A stretch of DNA of 64,000 nt, taken from the NCBI RefSeq assembly GCF_018326005.1, contig NZ_AP021903.1:3257501-3321500 (forward strand), read 5' to 3'. Origin of the DNA: Pseudomonas sp. Seg1 (lineage in GTDB: Bacteria; Pseudomonadota; Gammaproteobacteria; Pseudomonadales; Pseudomonadaceae). Each line of letters starts with the position of its first letter. Within the stretch, counting starts at the first letter, position 1. Positions 26,414-37,572 of the stretch are shown here, piece after piece. Below the pieces are notes generated by a model that did not search any database, was not told the DNA's origin, and was given only the letters and a program-made list of their open reading frames with translations. Position numbers and translations under genes: made by a program.

Positions 26414-26442
26414 TTTCGCCTGTCTACGCAAGGAGCATGTAC

Positions 26443-27639
26443 ATGTGCGCACGTCGTGTTGCAATCGTTTCGGCCGCCTATACGCCGAAACCGGGAAGTT
26501 CCAGGGTCCGGCAGACGTTCAAGGAAATGATCGTCGAGTCGGCTTATAAAGCTATCAAAGACGCCAGGATGCATCCTCGGGAAATCCAGGGTGTGGCCTA
26601 CGGTTATCACGGCGAGGGCATTTCGGAATATGGCGGTCTCGGCCCGACCATCTCCGACACTTTGGGCATAAGCCCGGCGCCGACGTTCATGAGCACCGCC
26701 AACTGCACCAGCAGTTCCGTGTCGTTCCAGATGGGCCATCAAATGATTGCCTCCGGGGAATACGATATTGTTCTGGTCGGCGGCTTCGAGAAGATGACCG
26801 ACCACTTCAACTATGCCGAATACATCGGTTCCAGTACCGAATGTGAGTACGACTACTTCCTGGGTATTTCCCACACCGATGCTTTTGCCCTGGCGACGGC
26901 GGAATACTTTGAAAAGTTCGGTTATGCCGGGCGTGAAGCTGATGTGTTGGCGACCTTTGGCCGGCAGATGCGTATTTATGCGCACAACACCCCGAATGCC
27001 ACGCGCTTCGGCCATCCGATTCCATCTATCGATACCCTGAAAAACAGCGAAGCCTTTGGCTCGATGCTGGCTTGGGGTGAAGCAAGCGGTTGCGCGATTC
27101 TGGTCGCCGAACATCTGGCTCACAAATACACGGACAAACCAGTATTCGTTCGCGGATGTGCCTATACAGGCGTTTCCCATTACTTCGGCACGCGTTTTCA
27201 CAACCCGACCCTGCATCACCCGGGCCTGCCAAAAAATGTCGGCATGGCGGTGTCGGCCAACTCCATCGCTTGCGCTGAAATCGCCTATAAAAAGGCCGGA
27301 ATCACCGCGAAGGATATCGATGTCGCGCAGGTCTACGACTTGCTCGGCGCGGGTCTGATCCAGATGGAATCCATGGGGGTCTGCAAGCAGGGTCAGGCCG
27401 GTGATTTTGTTCTGGAAGGCGGCATCGGCATTGACGGTCCGCTGCCATTGAACACCGACGGCGGCAACATTGGGCGCGGTCACGCGTCCGGTTGTGACGG
27501 CATTCTGCACATCACCGAACTGTTCCGTCAGTTGCGCGGTGAATCCGACAACCAGGTCAAGGGAGCGCGCATCGGCGTGTCGCAAAACCTGGGAGGTTAT
27601 GCCGCCCACAACTCAGTGATCGTTCTTTCCAACGACTAA
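26443..27639 (+). CDS. phlC: PhlC, thiolase-like catalytic subunit of the DAPG acetyltransferase
   Basis: A 398-residue thiolase-fold subunit with the catalytic cysteine C88 in STANCTSSS and H56 in YGYHGEG; the GHASGCDG motif near the C-terminus belongs to the same site. This is the subunit that carries the acetyl group. Two ATG codons lie close together; AAGGAG is one base from 26437 but seven from 26443, so the second is the start, and it reproduces the literature numbering. It is 29 bases after phlA. Intact. Confidence 0.95.
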   Translation: MCARRVAIVSAAYTPKPGSSRVRQTFKEMIVESAYKAIKDARMHPREIQGVAYGYHGEGISEYGGLGPTISDTLGISPAPTFMSTANCTSSSVSFQMGHQMIASGEYDIVLVGGFEKMTDHFNYAEYIGSSTECEYDYFLGISHTDAFALATAEYFEKFGYAGREADVLATFGRQMRIYAHNTPNATRFGHPIPSIDTLKNSEAFGSMLAWGEASGCAILVAEHLAHKYTDKPVFVRGCAYTGVSHYFGTRFHNPTLHHPGLPKNVGMAVSANSIACAEIAYKKAGITAKDIDVAQVYDLLGAGLIQMESMGVCKQGQAGDFVLEGGIGIDGPLPLNTDGGNIGRGHASGCDGILHITELFRQLRGESDNQVKGARIGVSQNLGGYAAHNSVIVLSND

Positions 27640-27650
27640 GGAGCCGGACC

Positions 27651-28091
27651 ATGTCTATGTACCCCGAACAGATTCATCGGATGACCACTGCCAGCATGCT
27701 TCGCGAATGGCGAGAACACGGCGGCAAATATCGTCTGGAAGGCAGTCAATGCGAAGACTGCAAGGAAATCTTTTTCCCACGTCGTACAGTTTGTGGCGCC
27801 TGCAATTCGCTCAACGTAAAACCGTACCGCTGCGCACGCAGCGGCAAGATCGAAGTCATGGCTCACGCCGAGAATCCGATCCTTGCCGCCATGGGCTACG
27901 GCGAAACAGTGCCTCGCTGCATGGCGATGGTTCGTCTGGACGATGGCTTGGTGATCGCGTCGGAAATCGTTGACGTCACTCACCCGGAACAACTGAAAAC
28001 CGGCGCGCCGGTACGCATGGTCGTACGCAAACATGTGCGCGAAAGCAATCTGGCCTGGCAATACGCCTACAAGTTTGTATTGGACGTATAA
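27651..28091 (+). CDS. phlB: PhlB, OB-fold/zinc-ribbon subunit of the DAPG acetyltransferase
   Basis: A 146-residue DUF35-type protein. The zinc ribbon has C34, C37, C48 and C51 (QCEDCKE, VCGACNS), followed by an OB-fold (about 60-140). PhlB bridges PhlA and PhlC and shapes the active site of the acetyltransferase. AAGGAG lies before ATG 27651, 11 bases after phlC. Intact; a hairpin follows the stop. Confidence 0.95.
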   Translation: MSMYPEQIHRMTTASMLREWREHGGKYRLEGSQCEDCKEIFFPRRTVCGACNSLNVKPYRCARSGKIEVMAHAENPILAAMGYGETVPRCMAMVRLDDGLVIASEIVDVTHPEQLKTGAPVRMVVRKHVRESNLAWQYAYKFVLDV

Positions 28092-28099
28092 ATAAAACC

Positions 28100-28126
28100 G
28101 TCGAGCGTTAGTTTCTGACGCTCGAC
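28100..28126 (+). terminator. Hairpin after phlB
   Basis: GTCGAGCGT (28100-28108) pairs with ACGCTCGAC (28118-28126) around a 9-base loop. No T-run follows, so it could be a partial terminator or an mRNA stabiliser before phlD. Confidence 0.55.
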
Positions 28127-28285
28127 CGTTTGAATATCAAAACAAGAATTGCGCTACTTATAAAAAAAACTTACTCGCCAAAAGCTTTTAATCCTTGTTC
28201 CTCCGGGGATAGCAAACTGCCGTTATTTTAAATCGGGAATTATCCCAAAAACCATTTATTGGCTTTATATGGCCGAGGACTCATC

Positions 28286-29335
28286 ATGTCGACTCTTTGT
28301 CTCCCGCACGTAATGTTCCCGAAAAACAAGATCACTCAACAACAGATGATTGAACATCTGGAGAGCCTGCACGCCGACCATCCGCGCATGGCCCTGGCCA
28401 AGCGTATGATCCAGAATACCGAAGTCAACGAGCGGCATTTGATCCTGCCGATCGACGAGCTGGCGGTGCACACCGGCTTCACTCACCGCAGCATCGTCTA
28501 TGAGCGTGAAGCCCGCCAGATGTCTTCCGCCGCTGCCCGTCAAGCCATTGAAAACGCTGGCTTAACGACCAATGACATCCGTATGGTGGTGGTCACCTCG
28601 TGCACCGGCTTCATGATGCCATCGCTCACCGCACACCTGATCAACGATCTGGACCTGCCGACTTCTACCGTGCAGTTGCCGATCGCTCAGCTCGGTTGCG
28701 TCGCCGGCGCTGCAGCAATAAACCGGGCCAATGACTTCGCCAAACTGGATTCGCGTAATCACGTGTTGATTGTCTCGCTGGAGTTCTCGTCGCTGTGTTA
28801 TCAGCCTGACGATACCAAGTTGCATGCGTTCATTTCCGCTGCACTTTTTGGCGATGCTGTTTCTGCCTGCGTATTGCGCGCTGATGATCAGGCGTCAGGG
28901 TTCAAAATCCGTTCCACCAACTCTTTCTTCCTGCCGAAGAGCGAGCACTACATCAAATACGATGTAAAGGACACCGGCTTCCACTTTACCCTGGACAAAG
29001 CCGTCATGAACTCTATTAAAGATGTCGCGCCGATTATGGAGAAACTCAACTACGACACTCTTGAACAGAACTGTGCGCAGAACGACTTCTTCATCTTCCA
29101 CACTGGCGGCCGCAAGATTCTTGACGAATTGGTCCTGCAACTGGACCTTGCCTCGAACCGGGTTTCGCAGTCGCGCAACAGCCTCGCCGAAGCCGGCAAC
29201 ATTGCCAGCGTTGTGGTTTTCGACGTGCTCAAGCGACAGTTTGAGTCGGGTCTTAACTCCGGCGATGTCGGCATGCTGGCAGCTTTCGGCCCAGGCTTCA
29301 CCGCCGAAATGGCCGTGGGTGAATGGGTAGCCTGA
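28286..29335 (+). CDS. phlD: PhlD, type III polyketide synthase (phloroglucinol synthase)
   Basis: A 349-residue type III PKS that condenses three malonyl-CoA units to phloroglucinol, the DAPG core. The nucleophile is C138 in QLGCVAGA; H272 (FHTGGRK) and N305 (AGNIASV) complete the catalytic triad. The open frame begins at 28259, but [14 protein letters not shown] at 28286 is the conserved N-terminus. A 194-base gap with a hairpin separates it from phlB; whether phlD has a further promoter cannot be decided here. Intact. Confidence 0.96.
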   Translation: MSTLCLPHVMFPKNKITQQQMIEHLESLHADHPRMALAKRMIQNTEVNERHLILPIDELAVHTGFTHRSIVYEREARQMSSAAARQAIENAGLTTNDIRMVVVTSCTGFMMPSLTAHLINDLDLPTSTVQLPIAQLGCVAGAAAINRANDFAKLDSRNHVLIVSLEFSSLCYQPDDTKLHAFISAALFGDAVSACVLRADDQASGFKIRSTNSFFLPKSEHYIKYDVKDTGFHFTLDKAVMNSIKDVAPIMEKLNYDTLEQNCAQNDFFIFHTGGRKILDELVLQLDLASNRVSQSRNSLAEAGNIASVVVFDVLKRQFESGLNSGDVGMLAAFGPGFTAEMAVGEWVA

Positions 29336-29371
29336 TTCCCACGTTTTGCCGGGGCTACGTTTGAGTCTGCA

Positions 29372-29407
29372 AGAAATCTTGGCGGTCTGTAGGACGCCAA
29401 GGTTTCT
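29372..29407 (+). terminator. Hairpin after phlD
   Basis: AGAAATCTTGGCG (29372-29384) pairs with CGCCAAGGTTTCT (29395-29407), with one U-G wobble, around a 10-base loop. It separates phlD from phlE; a T-rich run is lacking. Confidence 0.55.
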
Positions 29408-29467
29408 CGGCCTCTTTCGCAAACCCTTCATTGCACCTGATTAATGGTTTCACATGGAGGATGAACG

Positions 29468-30739
29468 ATGATCAGAGACAATCTCGCTGCGCCGCCCAAG
29501 CGGCAATATGAACAACGGATGGTTTTGCTGCTGTCCCTGAGTTTCGGCCTCGTCGGGCTTGATCGCTTTATCATTCTGCCGCTGTTTCCCGTGATCATGC
29601 GTGACTTGCAGCTGGATTATCAGGACCTCGGCATGCTGTCGGCAGCACTGGCCTTCGCCTGGGGCTTTTCAGCCCTGGGCGCGGGCTACGTGATCGATCG
29701 ATTGGGTCGCAAGAACGCGCTGGTCCTGTCAATTGCAGTGCTGTCGCTGCTCTCGGGGATGTCGGCTCTGGCCGGGGGACTTTTCGGGCTGGTCGTTATC
29801 CGCGGGCTGATGGGGCTCTGCGAAGGCGCGTTCACACCGACCAGTATCATCGTCACCGATGAGGTTTCGCATCCGCAGCGCCGCGGACAGAATCTGGGTT
29901 TCCAACAGGCATTATTCCCGATTCTCGGACTGTGCCTGGGGCCATTGCTGGCTGCCAGTCTGTTGGAGCTATTCGACTCGTGGCGTATAGTTTTCGCGAT
30001 TATCTCGTTGCCCGGTCTCCTGCTGGCCGGCTATTTGTGGAAAATCTATAGACCCGCGCCCTTGCCGGCACATCAGCAACCCGCATCAGGCAGGGGTTGG
30101 GCGAACTGGTTGAGTGCCTTCAAAAGCGGCAATGTCAGCCTGAACATCCTGATCATGTTTTGCATTCTTACTTGCCAGTTCGTCCTGTGTGCCATGTTGC
30201 CCAGCTACCTCACGGACTACATGCACCTTGAAACGCTGTCGATGGCCGTCGTGATATCCGCCCTTGGTGTTGGTGGTTTTATCGGTCAGTTGATCATTCC
30301 GGCAATGTCGGACCGACTGGGACGCAAACCGGTGGTCATTGTTTCCTTCATGACCAGCGCAACGTTGGTGGGGCTGTTAATCATCAGCCCGGCCATTACC
30401 GGGTTGTTATTTCTCCTGCTGTTCCTTTTGTCTTTCTTCAACTTCAGCCTGATCTGCATGACTGTCGGGCCGTTGACCAGCGAGTCGGTGCCACCTGCAC
30501 TGCTTCCCACTGCCACCGGCATTGTCGTCGGGTTCGGCGAGATCCTTGGCGGTGGCGTGTCACCCGCCGTCGCCGGTTACGCCGCGATGCATTTCGGCCT
30601 GCCATCGATTTTGTATGTCGCACTGGCCGGGAGCATCGGCGGCCTGCTGTTGTCGCTGGGTCTGCGCGACAATCTGCAACCCCTCCCTGCCCTGTCAGCC
30701 GCGAACGCGTTGCCGATCAGCCTACCCCTCAAGGATTAG
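29468..30739 (+). CDS. phlE: PhlE, MFS exporter
   Basis: A 423-residue MFS protein with about twelve hydrophobic segments; the motif between TM2 and TM3 is GAGYVIDRLGRKNA, and a second, SDRLGRKPVV, lies between TM8 and TM9. In DAPG loci PhlE follows phlD and exports DAPG or related phloroglucinols and protects the cell. GGAGG lies upstream of ATG 29468. It is 132 bases after phlD. Intact. Confidence 0.9.
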   Translation: MIRDNLAAPPKRQYEQRMVLLLSLSFGLVGLDRFIILPLFPVIMRDLQLDYQDLGMLSAALAFAWGFSALGAGYVIDRLGRKNALVLSIAVLSLLSGMSALAGGLFGLVVIRGLMGLCEGAFTPTSIIVTDEVSHPQRRGQNLGFQQALFPILGLCLGPLLAASLLELFDSWRIVFAIISLPGLLLAGYLWKIYRPAPLPAHQQPASGRGWANWLSAFKSGNVSLNILIMFCILTCQFVLCAMLPSYLTDYMHLETLSMAVVISALGVGGFIGQLIIPAMSDRLGRKPVVIVSFMTSATLVGLLIISPAITGLLFLLLFLLSFFNFSLICMTVGPLTSESVPPALLPTATGIVVGFGEILGGGVSPAVAGYAAMHFGLPSILYVALAGSIGGLLLSLGLRDNLQPLPALSAANALPISLPLKD

Positions 30740-30744
30740 AGATC

Positions 30745-31683
30745 ATGGGATATTATTTGATGCTGCTCGACCTTTGCCAGCATGAACACCGAGGCATCGG
30801 TGTGTTCGACTTCCAGACAGGCCAGAGCCTGCGCATGTTTCCCGAACAGGGCGGGCTGTATGAAACATTGCAGTATTGCAGTCGCTGGCATCGCGGCTGG
30901 GCCGAGCATCTCAAGCATCTGCCCGCCAGTGACAGCACCCAGGACATCGACCTGCAGCCACCACTCAAACCCGGCAATAATTTGCTCGCCCAGGTCAGTA
31001 CGGTCAACCTGACGCTGTCGAAAAAGCAGGCGTGGAGTTACAAAGGCAACGGCAGTCTGCTCAAGACGCAAGGCGAGGCGCTCAACATCCCTTATCAGGC
31101 GCTGAGCATTGCCAGTGAACCGGGAATCGTCTGCATTTATATGGTCGACTCCTTCGGCAAACTGCACTTTGTCGGATTCACCATCGGTAATGAAGTGCAC
31201 GATCCACTGCTCGGCAACCTCGACTCGCCGGACGCCAACCAGGCGTGTCTTCGCGAATGCGCACTGGCTCCGGCAATGATTCTTGGAGAGTTGCAGTGTC
31301 GATTGTCGATCAACGCTCGTATCGAGCGTCAGGACAGGCAAATCTCCTATCGCGAGTACGATATCGATCTGAAGGAATGGCACTCACTGCGCAAATACAC
31401 CCAGGCATTCCTCGAACAGCACGAACAGTTCGTGCAGCCAGGCATGGTCCACTACGTGTTTCATGGCCTGGGCCACCCTGACAGCGAACCCCCACTGCAA
31501 CACGGTGACTGGCTCGATCTCGATTGCCCGGAACTGGAGTTGGGCCTGAGCAATCGCATCGTCGAAGAAGAGTTGTTGCATCTGTGCCCGCTTGATAAAC
31601 GCACGCTTGGAGCGGGTCTGCCCCCGCGGGCGACGCGACTGCAGCAGCGCTGCAACGACCCGAATGTGCTCAAGCGCAAATAA
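30745..31683 (+). CDS. FAH-like protein downstream of phlE (phlI-type position)
   Basis: A 312-residue protein. The segment FVGFTIGNEVHDPLLGN and the overall spacing resemble the AraD1 branch of the fumarylacetoacetate hydrolase family, which includes enzymes that act on 2-keto-3-deoxy or diketo acids. It starts five bases after phlE, with an AAGGA site that overlaps the phlE stop region, so it is co-expressed. Genes in this position are called phlI in some DAPG loci; I leave the symbol empty because the match is from position. A role in handling acylphloroglucinols is possible but unproven. Its stop codon is inside the 14-bp hairpin at 31674-31704. Confidence 0.6.
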   Translation: MGYYLMLLDLCQHEHRGIGVFDFQTGQSLRMFPEQGGLYETLQYCSRWHRGWAEHLKHLPASDSTQDIDLQPPLKPGNNLLAQVSTVNLTLSKKQAWSYKGNGSLLKTQGEALNIPYQALSIASEPGIVCIYMVDSFGKLHFVGFTIGNEVHDPLLGNLDSPDANQACLRECALAPAMILGELQCRLSINARIERQDRQISYREYDIDLKEWHSLRKYTQAFLEQHEQFVQPGMVHYVFHGLGHPDSEPPLQHGDWLDLDCPELELGLSNRIVEEELLHLCPLDKRTLGAGLPPRATRLQQRCNDPNVLKRK

Positions 31684-31704
31684 CGCTGACAGCGTTATTT
31701 GCGC
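31674..31704. terminator. Perfect 14-bp hairpin at the end of the phl locus
   Basis: GCGCAAATAACGCT and AGCGTTATTTGCGC are separated by GAC. The left arm holds the stop codon of the FAH-like gene and the right arm the stop of a TetR remnant on the other strand. It could terminate transcription from both sides. Confidence 0.7.
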
Positions 31705-31862
31705 ACCAGCCCCGTCAGTTCTTTTCGGGATTTCCCTGCACGCGCGCGAAGCGAGAGGCTGTGCAGCCGCGATGACACAAGCACAGCCAACGCTGACAGA
31801 TCCCTATCGGGCGCCAGTTCACCGGCCTCGATCGCGGTTTGCAGGCGCGCCTCCAAGTTGAA
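31695..31862 (-). pseudogene. C-terminal remnant of a TetR-family regulator
   Basis: The minus strand encodes about 55 residues ending in TAA at 31695. They include LEARLQTAIEAGELAPDRD, LSALAVLVSSRLHSLSLRARAG and SRKELTGLV, the typical last helices of TetR/AcrR proteins. No DNA-binding domain precedes it, because the intact isomerase-like gene ends at 31871. The remnant is therefore the tail of a regulator whose front was lost in a rearrangement between the phl locus and the sucrose genes. Confidence 0.7.
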
Positions 31863-31870
31863 TCCAGAGC

Positions 31871-32620
31871 CTAAGCACTTAGCTGCTTGATCCAGTCAAG
31901 ACTCGCAACAGTAGATCCAGAAGGACGGTACTCACACCCGATCCATCCCGCGTAGCCGCGTTGCTCCAGCGCCGCGAACAACGCAGCAAATTCGATATTC
32001 CCCGTTCCCGGCTCGTGACGCCCCGGGCAATCGGCAATCTGCACATGGACGGTTCTGTCATAAAACCGCGCCAGCAAAGCGGCTGCGTCTCCAGTCAAAA
32101 GCTGGGCATGGTAAAGATCAAGAATCAGCCCAACACTCGGGAAGGTTTCCAGAATCTGTTGCGCCTTGCTGAAGTCAGACATGTAGTAGCCCGGCATCGC
32201 CTCCGCGCTGATCACTTCGATAAGCGGCCGCAGCCCCTGGTCTTCGAAGTACTTGACCGCATATTCCAGGTTGCCCGCGTAGATACGCTCAGCGTCATTC
32301 TGCGTTGTAACGCCCGACATGATGTGGACATCCGAACACGCCAACGTCTTTGCGTAGCGGGCGGCCTGGCGCAACCCATCGCGAAACTCCACTTCCATGC
32401 CCGGTAACGCGGCGATGCCTTTGGTCACGCCAGCCGGGGCGGCGAACTGAATCAACGGCAAACTGTATTGGGCTAGATGGTCGGCAAGCAGACTTGCGTC
32501 GAATTCATACGGCGACGGAAACTCCACCGCCCGGAAACCGGCGGCTGCGGCGGCTTCGATGCGCTGCAGAAAAGGCAATTCATTGAATTGGAAACCGAGA
32601 TGAGCATTGAACTTGAGCAT
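31871..32620 (-). CDS. Hydroxypyruvate isomerase-like TIM-barrel protein
   Basis: A 249-residue xylose-isomerase-like TIM barrel of the hydroxypyruvate isomerase family. Segments include AHLGFQFNELPFLQRIEAAAAAGFRAVEFPSPYEFD, the metal-region LIEVISAEAMPGYY, LILDLYHAQLL, HVQIADCPGRHEPGTGNIEF and IGCEYRPSG. The open frame extends upstream to 32710, but the conserved N-terminus begins at MLKFNAH (ATG 32620). It follows the porin gene leftward by 93 bases, so it is probably in that operon. Its natural substrate next to sucrose genes is unclear. Confidence 0.8.
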   Translation of the reverse strand: MLKFNAHLGFQFNELPFLQRIEAAAAAGFRAVEFPSPYEFDASLLADHLAQYSLPLIQFAAPAGVTKGIAALPGMEVEFRDGLRQAARYAKTLACSDVHIMSGVTTQNDAERIYAGNLEYAVKYFEDQGLRPLIEVISAEAMPGYYMSDFSKAQQILETFPSVGLILDLYHAQLLTGDAAALLARFYDRTVHVQIADCPGRHEPGTGNIEFAALFAALEQRGYAGWIGCEYRPSGSTVASLDWIKQLSA

Positions 32621-32713
32621 TGGGTAATCATCCATCCTGGGAAGAAACGACATCATTAGCCTGGAGCATCCTTCGCCGCTCCAGCACTGCACTATCGCAA
32701 TTGCGTTCAACCA

Positions 32714-34354
<1,641 letters not shown>

Positions 34355-34405
34355 TCAACGAAAAAAAGGGTGCCTCATCGCAAATACGCTGCTACATTTG
34401 GCGAT

Positions 34406-34417
34406 GTTAACGTTAAC
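34406..34417. promoter_or_regulatory. LacI-type operator GTTAACGTTAAC
   Basis: A perfect 12-bp palindrome with a central CG, in the 168-base region between the divergent porin and ABC genes. LacI-family regulators of sucrose and related sugars bind such TTAACGTTAA sites; the likely regulator is the gene at 40293. Confidence 0.75.
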
Positions 34418-34447
34418 TTTTCTAAAAACAAAAATAAAGGACGCTCG

Positions 34448-35722
34448 ATGAAACACCTGAAATCGCTCCTGCCCGTTGCATTGATCACCCTGTCTGCCGC
34501 ACTTCCATCCGTCTCGAGCGCAACCGATCTGACGATCTCGTGCGGTGCGGTGGGGGCGGAATTGCAACTGTGCAAAGAGGCCGTCGAGACATGGTCGAAA
34601 CAGACTGGCAACAACGTCGAGGTGGTCTCCACGCCTAACTCGGCGACCGAGAGGTTGTCGTTCTACCAGCAGATCCTCAGTGCGCAGTCCACCGACATCG
34701 ACATCATTCAAATCGACATGGTGTGGCCGGGGATGCTGGCCAAACACCTGATGGATCTGCGTGAGGTACTTCCCGCCAACGCGACCCAAGGCTACTTCCA
34801 GGCACAAGTCGATAACGCCACGGTCAACGGACGGCTGGTGACGATGCCGTGGTTCACCGACTCGGGGCTGCTGTATTACCGCAAAGACTTGCTCGATAAA
34901 TACGCAAAGCAGGTTCCTCAGACGTGGGAGGAAATGACCGCTACCGCCAGGGATGTGCAACAGGCGGAGCGCAACGCCGGGAACGCCAATCTCTGGGGTT
35001 ACATCTTTCAGGGACGTGCCTACGAGGGCCTGACGTGTAATGCGCTGGAGTGGATCAGCAGCCAACCACAAGGCGGACTGATCAATCAACGCGGAGACAT
35101 CGTGGTTAACAGTCCGGCCTCAAGAGCCGCGTTGACGCTGGCGAAAAGCTGGGTAGGAGACATCTCTCCGCGCGGCGTGCTCAATTACACCGAGGAAGAA
35201 GGACGCGGCGTATTCCAGTCGGGTAATGCGCTGTTCATGCGTAACTGGCCTTATGTCTGGGGCCTGGTGCAAAGCCAGGACAGTGCCGTAAAAGACAAGG
35301 TCGGCGTCGCTCCCCTGCCCCGCGGCGGCGAGAACGGCGAGCATGCTTCCACCCTCGGTGGCTGGGGCCTGGCGGTATCGCGCTACAGCGCTCATCCCAA
35401 ACTTGCCGCCGAGCTGGTGAGCTACCTGACCAGTGCCCAAGAGCAAAAACATCGTGCCCTGACAGGCGCCTATAACCCGGTGATCGAGTCGCTGTATCAA
35501 GATCCCGAGTTGCTCGCGGCCATGCCTTATTACGCTCAGCTACACAGCATTCTCAACGACGGGGTCATGCGCCCCGCCGCAATCACCGCCGACCGTTATC
35601 CACGGGTCTCCAATGCGTTCTTCGATCGGGTGCATGGCGTGCTGGCGGGCGAGTTGCCCGTCGATCAGGCACTGGCCGAACTGGAAAGCGAACTCACGCG
35701 TATCAAACGCCAGAACTGGTAA
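34448..35722 (+). CDS. Sugar ABC transporter, periplasmic binding protein
   Basis: A 424-residue class 1 solute-binding protein with a signal peptide (MKHLKSLLPVALITLSAALPSVSSA). Typical segments are DIDIIQIDMVWPGMLAKHLMDL, TMPWFTDSGLLYYRKDLLDKY and TLGGWGLAVSRYSAHP, as in alpha-glucoside- and trehalose/sucrose-binding proteins. The open frame begins at 34274; ATG 34448 has AAAGGA seven bases upstream. It heads the ABC operon, 31 bases after the operator palindrome. Sucrose is inferred from the GH32 and ScrY-like genes. Confidence 0.85.
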   Translation: MKHLKSLLPVALITLSAALPSVSSATDLTISCGAVGAELQLCKEAVETWSKQTGNNVEVVSTPNSATERLSFYQQILSAQSTDIDIIQIDMVWPGMLAKHLMDLREVLPANATQGYFQAQVDNATVNGRLVTMPWFTDSGLLYYRKDLLDKYAKQVPQTWEEMTATARDVQQAERNAGNANLWGYIFQGRAYEGLTCNALEWISSQPQGGLINQRGDIVVNSPASRAALTLAKSWVGDISPRGVLNYTEEEGRGVFQSGNALFMRNWPYVWGLVQSQDSAVKDKVGVAPLPRGGENGEHASTLGGWGLAVSRYSAHPKLAAELVSYLTSAQEQKHRALTGAYNPVIESLYQDPELLAAMPYYAQLHSILNDGVMRPAAITADRYPRVSNAFFDRVHGVLAGELPVDQALAELESELTRIKRQNW

Positions 35723-35743
35723 GCCACAAGGAAGGAAATCACC

Positions 35744-36706
35744 ATGTCTGTCTCTACTGCCCATGCCCCCTTCGACGAGCTCCTGCCCACGAGGGAAACA
35801 CCCGTACAACGTCGCCGGGTGTGCGCTGCCTGGCTGTTTCTGACGCCAATGCTGGTCTGTCTGGCCCTTGTGGCCGCCTGGCCGTTGCTGCGCACGTTCT
35901 GGTTCAGCCTGACCGACGCCAGCCTGGCGGACACCGGTGGCGCAACCTTCATCGGCTTGAGCAACTATCTCTTGTTCAGCGGTTCCGGCTGGTCAGGCAT
36001 CCTCGTCGACCCGCAATGGTGGAACGCGGTGCGCAACACGTTGTATTTCACGGTGCTGTCGGTGGGACTGGAAGTCATTCTGGGGCTGTTGGTGGCGTTG
36101 CTGCTGAACATCAAGTTCACCGGCCGTTCTCTGGTGCGTGCGTTGATTCTGATTCCGTGGGCGATTCCGACGATTGTCTCGGCGAAGATCTGGTCATGGA
36201 TGCTCAACGACCAGTTCGGCATCATCAATCACCTGATGCTCAGCCTCGGCCTGATTGACACCCCCCTGGCCTGGACGGCAGATGCAGACCTGTCGATGTG
36301 GGCGGTGATCATCGTTGACGTCTGGAAGACCGTCCCCTTCGTCACGCTGCTGATGCTGGCGGCCCTGCAGATGTTGCCGAGCGATTGCTACGAAGCGGCC
36401 AGGGTCGATGGCATTCATCCGCTGAAGGTGTTCTGGCGCGTCACGCTGCCACTGTTGATGCCTGCACTGCTGGTGGCGGCGATCTTCCGTATCCTCGATT
36501 CCCTGCGGGTATTCGACGTGATCTACGTGCTGACCTCGAACTCGTCGAGCACCATGAGCATGTCGGTGTATGCCCGCCAGCACCTGGTGGAGTTCCAGGA
36601 CGTCGGGTACGGCAGCGCGGCGTCGACGCTGTTGTTTCTGCTGGTCGCGGTGATCGCCATGCTTTATCTCTACCTCGGACGCCGTCAACTGGAGGTCCGC
36701 GCATGA
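35744..36706 (+). CDS. Sugar ABC transporter permease (MalF-like)
   Basis: A 320-residue inner-membrane permease with a hydrophobic N-terminus (AAWLFLTPMLVCLALVAAWPLL) and the EAA loop YEAARVDGIHPLKVFWRVTLPLL. It forms the pore with the next permease and starts 21 bases after the binding-protein gene. Its stop overlaps the next start (ATGA). Confidence 0.88.
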   Translation: MSVSTAHAPFDELLPTRETPVQRRRVCAAWLFLTPMLVCLALVAAWPLLRTFWFSLTDASLADTGGATFIGLSNYLLFSGSGWSGILVDPQWWNAVRNTLYFTVLSVGLEVILGLLVALLLNIKFTGRSLVRALILIPWAIPTIVSAKIWSWMLNDQFGIINHLMLSLGLIDTPLAWTADADLSMWAVIIVDVWKTVPFVTLLMLAALQMLPSDCYEAARVDGIHPLKVFWRVTLPLLMPALLVAAIFRILDSLRVFDVIYVLTSNSSSTMSMSVYARQHLVEFQDVGYGSAASTLLFLLVAVIAMLYLYLGRRQLEVRA

Positions 36707-37545
36707 GCCCGCGCCTGCTGAAAAAAGCACTGTTGCGCCTCGGGTTCTGGTGCCTGATCGGGGTTTTGCTGCTGTATGCGGTTTTCCCGTTCTACTACGC
36801 CATCGTGACCTCACTGAAGCCCTCCAGCGCCCTGTTCGAGGTGAGCTACTGGATCGAAAATCCAGACTTCTCCAATTACTCGGCGGTACTCCACCAGGCC
36901 TCATTCCTGCGGGCGATTGGCAATTCGCTGGTGGTTGCGCTGTGCGTGGTGACGCTGGCGCTGTTCCTCAGCCTGACCGCCGCCTACGCCCTGGGCCGGG
37001 TGAAATTCCGTGGACGTGGCACGGTATTGATGATGGTCCTTGGCGTGTCGATGTTTCCCCAGGTTGCGGTGCTGTCAGGGCTGTTCGAAGTGATCCGTGC
37101 CTTGGGTCTGTACAACACGTCCTGGGCGTTGATCCTCAGCTACACGATTTTCACCCTGCCCTTCACCGTCTGGGTGCTGACCACGTTCATGGGGCAACTG
37201 CCCCACGAACTGGAGGAAGCGGCAATCATGGATGGTGCGTCACCCTGGGTGACGCTCACCCGCGTGCTGTTGCCGCTGCTCTGGCCTGCACTGGTCACCA
37301 CCGGTTTGTTGGCCTTCATCGCGGCGTGGAACGAGTTCCTGTTTGCCCTGACTTTCACCCTCACCGACAGCCAACGCACGGTGCCGGTTGCCATCGCCTT
37401 GATTTCCGGCGGCAGCCCCCATGAGTTGCCTTGGGGCTTGTTGATGGCTGCCTCGGTGCTGGTCACCGTCCCACTGGTGATTCTGGTGCTGATCTTCCAG
37501 CGCCGAATCGTTTCCGGTCTCACTGCCGGCGCGTTAAAGGGTTGA
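36703..37545 (+). CDS. Sugar ABC transporter permease (MalG-like)
   Basis: A 280-residue permease; the EAA loop is LEEAAIMDGASPWVTLTRVLLPL. ATG 36703 overlaps the previous stop by four bases. The open frame extends to 36385, but that part is a shadow of the MalF-like gene. It completes the heteromeric pore for the CUT1-type importer. Confidence 0.88.
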   Translation: MSPRLLKKALLRLGFWCLIGVLLLYAVFPFYYAIVTSLKPSSALFEVSYWIENPDFSNYSAVLHQASFLRAIGNSLVVALCVVTLALFLSLTAAYALGRVKFRGRGTVLMMVLGVSMFPQVAVLSGLFEVIRALGLYNTSWALILSYTIFTLPFTVWVLTTFMGQLPHELEEAAIMDGASPWVTLTRVLLPLLWPALVTTGLLAFIAAWNEFLFALTFTLTDSQRTVPVAIALISGGSPHELPWGLLMAASVLVTVPLVILVLIFQRRIVSGLTAGALKG

Positions 37546-37572
37546 TGCCCAATAAAGACAAGGAACAGCATC

